Below are positions 58,201 to 64,000 of a DNA stretch of 64,000 nt, one piece after another (position 1 is the first letter of the stretch; every line of letters begins with the position of its first letter). The stretch spans positions 2,368 through 66,367 of the forward strand of contig WVXO01000012.1 of NCBI GenBank assembly GCA_011773465.1. Reading direction: 5' to 3'. The DNA comes from Candidatus Aminicenantota bacterium. GTDB taxonomy: Bacteria; Acidobacteriota; Aminicenantia; Aminicenantales; Aminicenantaceae. Below the pieces are notes generated by a model. The model was not told the DNA's origin and ran no database searches. It saw nothing but the letters and a program-made list of their open reading frames with translations. Position numbers and translations under genes: made by a program.

Positions 58201-58896
58201 AGACCATCGACAGTAAATCCCTTCAGTCTCGAATCTGCTTGTAAAATCCAAGTTTGGAGAAGAACCATGGGGATAAAAATCTGGATCAGTTGCTGTTCCC
58301 ACATTGATATACATGGCAGCCACAAATTTATCGTAAATTGCATCGTCGCTATCATTCTTATAGAAGAAAAAATCAATTAATCCGTCATTGTTGTAATCTG
58401 CGGTGGTTATAGAAGCTGGCCCCGCATCTAAGCCTGTCTCATAGATTTCGCTCTCATCTGTCTGAAAAATAAGGCCATCATCATCTAATCCATCATTATT
58501 AAGGTCTTCAAATGTATTTCTTACAAGAATCAATACATAACGCCTATCTGTGATACCTGGATCTGGATCCATATCTGTGATATCCAGACCAATCAAATCA
58601 GGAAGACCATCACCATCAAAGTCACCGGCATCACAGACATAAATTTGTGATCCCATCCCCGTGGGTGCTGTAATCTCCAAGTTGCCCCCCAACCAGTTCA
58701 GCGTTATCGGTCCAGGAGGCCAGTAGGCGACTGAAGTGTGGTCCGTGTCTTTATAATCTTCTGTGTTGAAATTTTCGGTAAAAATTCCTCCTACATATTC
58801 TACACAGCCTTCCTGAGCCCAAAACTTCACAGTGAAAAAGCAGATCAGTATGACTAGCGGCAAAAATAGCAGCATGGTTTTCTTTCTTTTATTCAT
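55240..58896 (-). CDS. PilY1/PilC-type pilus tip protein with N-terminal FG-GAP/VCBS repeats
   Basis: N-terminal DGDGLPDLIG, DYNNDGLIDFFF, DIDKDGDVDVLV, DWDNDEDIDVIAG, DFNQDGWLDLMCS, DFDMDGDVDWVF; C-terminal VYVGSNDGMIHCFDVLTGEELWGFIPYNLLPKM, DIDQDGYVDRVYVADLDGRMWKVDV. Confidence 0.88.
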   Translation of the reverse strand: MNKRKKTMLLFLPLVILICFFTVKFWAQEGCVEYVGGIFTENFNTEDYKDTDHTSVAYWPPGPITLNWLGGNLEITAPTGMGSQIYVCDAGDFDGDGLPDLIGLDITDMDPDPGITDRRYVLILVRNTFEDLNNDGLDDDGLIFQTDESEIYETGLDAGPASITTADYNNDGLIDFFFYKNDSDDAIYDKFVAAMYINVGTATDPDFYPHGSSPNLDFTSRFETEGIYCRWSADHLCSVDIDKDGDVDVLVISQNQIFLVRNPGTGSFDIANFDIVELNYDQPPGFTIDMGGSTIEAADWDNDEDIDVIAGTVEAIPFLVFYENDGTGYFTRHELLIPNPDCIGAVATCAGDFNQDGWLDLMCSNDVWNAGNDARMWMYRSKGLAEIEGIPVNFQFECLNDCLPITPPIYRDGDGDGVDEKYHDVDMGISVDFDMDGDVDWVFADANHSGDYYLARNELANVYTTYGEAWSTDISGALDPELYAITKVQITRLSQKIRGTSAAGLKVEYYLSNNNGKDWEYYTTFEGSDIQNYNNLPIHAFKHFGSHLRWKAIMTAPEDPMEEYSGASFDSPIISQITFAYTLVDKKEYSRTSVVVTNVVDESNQKKKYLLASTFFFPTWNGHLRAYDLTAMTPETTAYSVLRTVSRQDLTQPSGREIVPSGVEVVWDAGELLNARSAATRTIYTAIAEGSVLTRIDFNVSNVAILGPILQDVNNDNEGLINFIRGEGREWKLGDSNHSNPVVVGPPDEAPVIMGDGYEEFMNTWADRRKVVYVGSNDGMIHCFDVLTGEELWGFIPYNLLPKMKNIWAVAEVTGERYFARDIYVDGSPMVADVYIDVNGDASKEWTTILICGQGAGKGSGIGGGTNYYFALDITDPDSPEPLWEFTHDFLGESWSVPVTGKIRSNGEDAWLAFMGSGYDNSPSEVVGNVFYAVDAETGEYFWAFYAPEVDTTAALGWNIPNTIPGSPTIIDIDQDGYVDRVYVADLDGRMWKVDVSIEYQDPTSWAAVTIYKDSNNYPIISKPAVWVDYVSGGPIPRLYFGTGGDDRAPSDAVYSFIALKDSPIPEVEWYLGNNAILALPPEKDMGDISIGERVWADPKVADYVVYFSTLTGSIDSVDPCESITGVGKLYARYIQAEAGTTLGGTAFETATGPKESLDLAIKTRAAVTIGERERASGGARKREVYIQEYDSTIQKLEQLGTSMLKVKSWREVYRIFR

Positions 58897-58932
58897 TTTT
58901 TCACCCCGCTTATTTATGTTTAATCATGTAAA

Positions 58933-59544
58933 TCATGTTCCTGGTCGTTCAAGGACCAATTCTATTTCTAACCTTGTTGTCGTAATAGTATTCCCTATCT
59001 CAACACTTCCGATGCAGACCAAAATAGCATCGGTAGGATCAGGGATTCCCACGGCGGCCTCATCGTCAATCAAAAACGCAGTGTACCTGTAACGATTGTC
59101 CAGGCCGCTCTCGGTTTGAATATAGGGCTGTCGACAAAAAATAACGTTTACCAGATTAGATGTCCCATCCCAGTCTGAATCAATCAGGTTCAGAAGTTCT
59201 ATATCGCTTAATCTTCTAAAATAATTATCCGCTTGAGGATTATCAATCCCTATAGGTTCAACGACATAATGTCCTTCAAAATGAGCCCATTCGCCAATGC
59301 CAAAATATTCTTCGATATTTGTCCAGGCCACATCAAACCCTGCTTCAGCAGCATTATAAGCCTGCTGTTGAGTCCGAATGTTTCCGGCTACCTTTGGACC
59401 GGTGCCTGTCACCTGAAGAAGCACAAGCCCGACGACTTGCAGAAATGCCAGCACAATGACGACAATAATTAAGGCCATTCCCTTCTCATGTTTCGAAGCT
59501 GGCAATTTATGGTTTATTTTCAGAGATCTCTTTTTTTCCTTCAT
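58933..59544 (-). CDS. PilX-like minor pilin
   Basis: Internal start MKEKKRSLKINHK; EKGMALIIVVIVLAFLQVVGLVLLQVTGTGPKVAGNIRTQQQAYNAAEAGFD. Confidence 0.8.
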   Translation of the reverse strand: MKEKKRSLKINHKLPASKHEKGMALIIVVIVLAFLQVVGLVLLQVTGTGPKVAGNIRTQQQAYNAAEAGFDVAWTNIEEYFGIGEWAHFEGHYVVEPIGIDNPQADNYFRRLSDIELLNLIDSDWDGTSNLVNVIFCRQPYIQTESGLDNRYRYTAFLIDDEAAVGIPDPTDAILVCIGSVEIGNTITTTRLEIELVLERPGT

Positions 59545-59554
59545 TCTATCCTCT

Positions 59555-60778
59555 TTACATCGTGCCGCTGTTATATACGCCCAAGGACATATTCCTGATT
59601 TGAGCCGTTGACTCAAGCAAAAATCTTCTGTGTTTATCCGGCTGAGTTTGCTCAGGAGAATCAGCAATAGCGGGCTTCCCGTAGAGTTTTATCACTTCAT
59701 CTGGGGGAGCTCCTGTAAAACTAGCATAAGGATTAGCAGTTTTGCCCAGAATTAATATTCTTACAGAGCGAATTCCTGCTACCACCAAAGATTTACTTGT
59801 AAATTCTTTGCTTACAACTTCTTCTTCGTCGTCTTCTACCGGAAAGGGAAGATCAACCCAATTCTGGAAATCATTCACATCGACTGTCCCGTCGCTGTTG
59901 TTGTCATCAAGCTGTTGGTCGTCATTAATATCACCATGGAATTGGAACTGGAGATCTTCGATATTCTGGGCAAGGGCCAGATGCTCGTAACCATTAACCA
60001 GTGGATTCCATTGAGATACATACAAAACTCCTGGGACCCCTAAGTAGCCGTCTGTTCCGGTAATGCAACCCGGATAGTTGCCGTCAACATCAAGCCAGTA
60101 CGTTCTAAACTCGATAAAATGAACAGTGCCTCCGATGTAATCAGCTGGATCCCCTCCAACGGTCAATCCGTTCGGCAGCTTTGCGTTTGCCGGATCGACC
60201 CGCTCAAACGTGATTGTGTTGGCTATAAAGTCTACGGCGGTCATTCGACCGACTTCTCCTTTTCGCTTGTTTAATTCGGGATTGGGAAGAACAATGATTA
60301 ATCTGTTTATGAAACCTACAGGATCATCAGGATAGGCATTTGTATTATAAGGATAAATCTCAAACTGATTTGGTTCAACGGTAATAATGTTTGAACCGGG
60401 AGCAAAGCTTTGAATGAACAGCCTTAAAGGGTCTGCGTTTCCAAGGATTGTTAACCTATCAGGATAAGTTAGCGGACCGCCTTTACTGTCGTTGTTTTCT
60501 GCCTGAACAAAATAGCCAGCAAGTTGCTGAGGCAAGCCTGCTCCAGCGGATTTTATATCTCTGGAGATAAAATACATAGCGGCCCGAACATCGTGCTGAA
60601 GCTCTGCAAATCCCTGCTGGTCGACTGATACTGCGTTGCTCTTCGTGTAGAGAGCCAAGGTTGCGACAACAATAGTCAGCATGATTAAACTGCCGACTAA
60701 AACCTCTACTAGAGTGAACCCGCGTCTAGAAGAAACGCTTAAAGATGAAAACCTTCGATTTGATATTTTGGCTTTCAT
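59555..60778 (-). CDS. PilW-like prepilin-type protein
   Basis: RRGFTLVEVLVGSLIMLTIVVATLALYTKSNAVSVDQQGFAELQHDVRAAMYFISRDIKSAG. Confidence 0.85.
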   Translation of the reverse strand: MKAKISNRRFSSLSVSSRRGFTLVEVLVGSLIMLTIVVATLALYTKSNAVSVDQQGFAELQHDVRAAMYFISRDIKSAGAGLPQQLAGYFVQAENNDSKGGPLTYPDRLTILGNADPLRLFIQSFAPGSNIITVEPNQFEIYPYNTNAYPDDPVGFINRLIIVLPNPELNKRKGEVGRMTAVDFIANTITFERVDPANAKLPNGLTVGGDPADYIGGTVHFIEFRTYWLDVDGNYPGCITGTDGYLGVPGVLYVSQWNPLVNGYEHLALAQNIEDLQFQFHGDINDDQQLDDNNSDGTVDVNDFQNWVDLPFPVEDDEEEVVSKEFTSKSLVVAGIRSVRILILGKTANPYASFTGAPPDEVIKLYGKPAIADSPEQTQPDKHRRFLLESTAQIRNMSLGVYNSGTM

Positions 60779-60815
60779 TTTTTCCTTTCTTTTAGGCTTA
60801 TTCGTAGCTATTCCC

Positions 60816-61319
60816 TCACCTGCTTATAACCGTGCCTATGTCAGCTCGGACTTGATAATAGGATGGATTGGCGATAAGATTATCCAGCGCCGCTTGCGCC
60901 TGGACTGCTGGGAAGACCAGAACTCTCACGTCCCAATAAAATCCTGAGGCTGCGATCTGAGTTATTCTTCTGAAATCAACCGTTCCATCGCTATTGATAT
61001 CCATTAGTTCATCAATCGGACTCAAGGATAAGTTATGCAATTCATCGGCTGATAAGTTCCTCAGAAAGTCAATCTGTTGCTGAGCTAAAAAAGTTGCATT
61101 AGTCATTGCGTCTGAGCGAGCATTATTCATCACGCTCAAGCAGAAAAGCTGGGCCAATCCTAATAAGGCAACACCCACAAGGGCTATCCCCACCACAATT
61201 TCTATCATAGAAAAACCCTTGTTTTTAGCATCATCCCTGGAATTATTATCTAACGATCCCTCACTGGGAATCTGTGATTTTTTATCAAAAATTTCTCTCT
61301 TATTAATCATTTTATTCAC
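60816..61319 (-). CDS. PilV-like prepilin-type protein
   Basis: NKGFSMIEIVVGIALVGVALLGLAQLF. Confidence 0.82.
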   Translation of the reverse strand: MNKMINKREIFDKKSQIPSEGSLDNNSRDDAKNKGFSMIEIVVGIALVGVALLGLAQLFCLSVMNNARSDAMTNATFLAQQQIDFLRNLSADELHNLSLSPIDELMDINSDGTVDFRRITQIAASGFYWDVRVLVFPAVQAQAALDNLIANPSYYQVRADIGTVISR

Positions 61320-61875
61320 CTTCAGCTACTATGTATTGAATTGAGCCCCCGGCTATCACCTTAATAACTCTCTGGTCAGGTTTGCCATAGATTGCTAATT
61401 TAAGACTCTTGAAAGTGATGCTGTTTTGTGTGGAGCTGTAGTTTGCAACAAGACCCAATGGTGAGAATTCGACAGTCTCATTCGGAAAATTGACATTCAC
61501 TTGAAATTCACGTGGGATTGATTTTTTTATGAATCCACGCATTATATTCCACTGGGTCGGATTATCTTCTCTTTCAATAGAATAAATCCAGCCTTCACCC
61601 ACAGCCTCAAACCTCACCCTATGGTTCAATTTTGTTTTAACAGCCTGAAATTTTGCCCTTTGTAAAGTTGTCAGGACTCCTCTTGCTGAACCCTCAATCT
61701 TTCTTGTCTCCAAAGTGTTCAGGATGTTCGGATAGAATATTAAAGCCATGATGCCTATTATCGCTACGACTGCCAGAATCTCAACCAAGGTGAAGCCTTT
61801 TTGAGCAGATGTAGATTTATCCCTGGTATTTGCTTTTTCGTGTTTGTGCTTAGAAATTCTTGATATATTGTTCAT
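61312..61875 (-). CDS. GspH/FimT-like prepilin-type protein
   Basis: QKGFTLVEILAVVAIIGIMALIFYPNI; C-terminal GspH-like beta region. Confidence 0.85.
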   Translation of the reverse strand: MNNISRISKHKHEKANTRDKSTSAQKGFTLVEILAVVAIIGIMALIFYPNILNTLETRKIEGSARGVLTTLQRAKFQAVKTKLNHRVRFEAVGEGWIYSIEREDNPTQWNIMRGFIKKSIPREFQVNVNFPNETVEFSPLGLVANYSSTQNSITFKSLKLAIYGKPDQRVIKVIAGGSIQYIVAEGE

Positions 61876-62007
61876 TATCTTCCTTGCTTAGGAAAAAATA
61901 GGCGCTTCAGGCACGATAACAACTTTCACCTGGTATCTAGGCTATCTTCCTCGCTCCAGGTATTTCTTTTTCGTAACTTTATTAATCTTGGTCCTGTCCC
62001 TGTTGTT

Positions 62008-62178
62008 CTAATAACATGCGTTTTCTGAAACAGTTGCAAGATGTCCATCATCTCGTAAAAACAAGCAAGCGGCAAAACCAGGGCTAACTGAACCCAAGCC
62101 TCCACTCAACAAAACAAAGAATGTGCTCGTAGCACTTTTATACATAGCAACTATATTAATACATTTAATGTCCAGCAT
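62008..62178 (-). CDS. Candidate small ORF upstream of the pilin operon (56 aa)
   Basis: Below the ORF-track length cutoff; reverse strand reads MLDIKCINIVAMYKSATSTFFVLLSGGLGSVSPGFAACLFLRDDGHLATVSENACY*; weak GAAAGGG upstream. Confidence 0.3.
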   Translation of the reverse strand: MLDIKCINIVAMYKSATSTFFVLLSGGLGSVSPGFAACLFLRDDGHLATVSENACY

Positions 62179-62490
62179 TCTCAATGCCCTTTCAAGATGA
62201 AATTTAGGGTGATATTTATCTGAACATCCTTAACCTTGTTATACGAGCTTTCTCACCTTAAGAGACTAACAATTTTTTTTAATTAATAAAGTTAACAAAT
62301 AAGAAAGAGAAATATAAGTGAGGATGTTTTTTCAATGTTGATTGCGAAAAGATCTATTTCCATATCGCAAGAGGATAGAGTTAAGCACGAGCCCCGGGCT
62401 TTCGTTTTTGCTTTTCCAGAGAGAAAAAAGCCTCGGGCACGAGCTCTGGATTCTTTGGTTCTTAACAACTGGGAGGAAATTTATTGCTTT

Positions 62491-63873
62491 TTACAGCTTT
62501 TTTATCGTAAAAATGTCGCTTGTCCCCTCCTCGACTTTAAACTTTTCTGAGACGGGAAATCCGAGAATCCAGACGATTTTGTCTTCAGAGAGAAAAACCG
62601 GCCTTTTTTCTCTTTCAGATAAAGGAAGACCTTTAGCTCTCATTATTTCCTTAAGCTTTTTTTGACCGGGTGCTCCTAAAGGCTGATACCGGTCTCCTTC
62701 ACGCCGGTTTCGAATTAGAAGGGGAAATTTCAATTTCCCTAGATCAAGGAAAGCACTGGTTTGATCGTCGAAATCAGTATGGAGAGATTTACGCCTTTTA
62801 ATCTTTTTTCCCTCAAGCTTTAATTTGAGTTCTTTTATTTCAAGGGTTTTTTTCCCTTCCCACCTGTATTCATATCTTATCTTTGGAGTAGCCTTGCTTT
62901 TTAAAAATATCTTATCCTTCTCTCTTCGCAAAACATGGTCTTTTCTTAAAGTTAATTCTTTCCCCTCCCTCAGGCATAAAACAGATTCGACATCTTTAAA
63001 GGAAATTTCTCTCAGGTTTCCCTTTAACTCAGAGATAAAATCCCGGACAACCCGCCTCGCCATTGCCAGAGGAAGAGAGGAAAGAGGCTTTACTTCAAGA
63101 GAGATCCGATTGTTCTTCTTCGATACGGCTTTTTTGGTCTTTTCTTGAGCTATCTTTTCCAAAAGACTGTCTTCATCCCGAATGATGGAGGCTATCCTGC
63201 CCAGGCTGGAAACGATTTCAGCCTCAAAATTCCGTTTAATATAGGGAATAAGATCTAGCCTTATCCTGTTTCGCAAAAATCGCCGGTCAAGATTGCTCTC
63301 ATCGATGCGGAATTCTATCTTTTTCTTTTTAAGATAGGCCTCGATATCCTGGCGCTCTATCTGAATAAGCGGCCTGACAATCTTACCTTCCACCAGGGGA
63401 AAGATGCCGCCCAGCCCTCGAAGCCCGCTTCCCCTCATGAGCCGCATCAGAAAAGTCTCTGCCTGATCGGTCATGGTATGACCAGTTGCAATTTTAGCTC
63501 CTCCGATCTTAAGAGCAGTCTTTTTTAAGAAATCATACCTGAGCTCTCTTCCAGCCTCCTCGACGTTAAGCTTCTTTTTCCGGGCATAGGAGCGAACATC
63601 TTTGCTTCCAACAAAAAGCGGAAGGGAGTATTTCTTAGCCATACGTCTGACAAATTGTTCATCTTCATCTGCGTTATGGCGAAGCATATGGTTAAAGTGA
63701 CCCAGGAATAGCTCAAAAGACCATTTCTCTCGAAGTTCAAGGAGAAGGTTGAGCAAACCTGTGGAATCCACTCCTCCTGAGTAAGCAACGAGAATCCTGT
63801 CCTTTTTCTCGAAGAGCTTGTACTCCTGGATTGTCTTTTTTATTCTCTTTAAAATCATTTGACTCTGTTTCAT
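62491..63873 (-). CDS. tilS: tRNA(Ile)-lysidine synthase
   Basis: ILVAYSGGVDSTGLLNLL PP-loop; GHFNHMLRHNADEDEQFVRRMAKK; ATGHTMTDQAETFLMRLMRGSGLRGLGG; C-terminal RNRREGDRYQPLGAPGQKKLKEI. Confidence 0.95.
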   Translation of the reverse strand: MKQSQMILKRIKKTIQEYKLFEKKDRILVAYSGGVDSTGLLNLLLELREKWSFELFLGHFNHMLRHNADEDEQFVRRMAKKYSLPLFVGSKDVRSYARKKKLNVEEAGRELRYDFLKKTALKIGGAKIATGHTMTDQAETFLMRLMRGSGLRGLGGIFPLVEGKIVRPLIQIERQDIEAYLKKKKIEFRIDESNLDRRFLRNRIRLDLIPYIKRNFEAEIVSSLGRIASIIRDEDSLLEKIAQEKTKKAVSKKNNRISLEVKPLSSLPLAMARRVVRDFISELKGNLREISFKDVESVLCLREGKELTLRKDHVLRREKDKIFLKSKATPKIRYEYRWEGKKTLEIKELKLKLEGKKIKRRKSLHTDFDDQTSAFLDLGKLKFPLLIRNRREGDRYQPLGAPGQKKLKEIMRAKGLPLSEREKRPVFLSEDKIVWILGFPVSEKFKVEEGTSDIFTIKKL

Positions 63874-64000
63874 GATTTTAATTCAGCATCAAATTCTTTT
63901 GAAGACCTGACTCAACTCATTAACACCCTCTTAACATCTGCCTGGAAATAGGATCTAAGCCAGGATGCACGCCTGGAAATAAGCTATCTGTCTTCTTTTC

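Noticed and set aside
62040-62110. Cyclic-di-GMP (GEMM-I) riboswitch-like string ggcaaaacc...caagcctcc upstream of the pilus operon
   Set aside because: Only fragments resemble the consensus, they are on the strand opposite to the pilin genes, and the GAAA tetraloop arrangement is missing.
1-64000. Search for anti-phage defence, toxin-antitoxin, integrase/transposase, biosynthetic gene cluster, tRNA, rRNA or tmRNA
   Set aside because: No ORF or conserved RNA segment in the window matched a pattern I can recognise for these; small or divergent examples could be missed without database searches.

Overview
The window looks like a bacterial chromosome segment of moderate-to-low GC with about 50 genuine protein genes. 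I saw no rRNA, tRNA, CRISPR array, prophage or transposase gene. The gene content (GWxTD-domain proteins, TPR proteins, Oar-like receptor N-terminus, secreted peptidases) suggests an Aminicenantes/Acidobacteria-type lineage, which is inference only. Main blocks: (1) GWxTD/TPR/sulfatase-fold modules at 0.9-7.7 kb, with a fossil 3' end of a second TPR gene; (2) an envelope/lipid block at 11.7-20.2 kb (VTT protein, SDR, lipid kinase, beta-barrel, MacB/LolD-like ATPase, two FtsX permeases, LolA-like protein); (3) an anaerobic ribonucleotide reductase operon nrdD-grx-nrdG-dut with a tandem NrdR-box-like site; (4) an speB-M64-M20 peptidase operon; (5) a large type IV pilus locus at 47.0-61.9 kb (PilH/PilI/PilG-like genes plus pilD, then two minor-pilin sets and an FG-GAP PilY1); (6) tilS. 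The intergenic regions are rich in small non-coding repeats. The clearest is a REP-like element, GTAG + GGGCTTGAT-TT-ATCAAGCCC, in seven clusters with truncated half-units trailing from one side. A second family is MITE-like, with two 161-bp copies and one compound copy within 2.5 kb. I found no clearly new multi-gene system. The best novelty candidates are the REP array architecture, the MITE family, and the duplicated pilin set with the FG-GAP PilY1.
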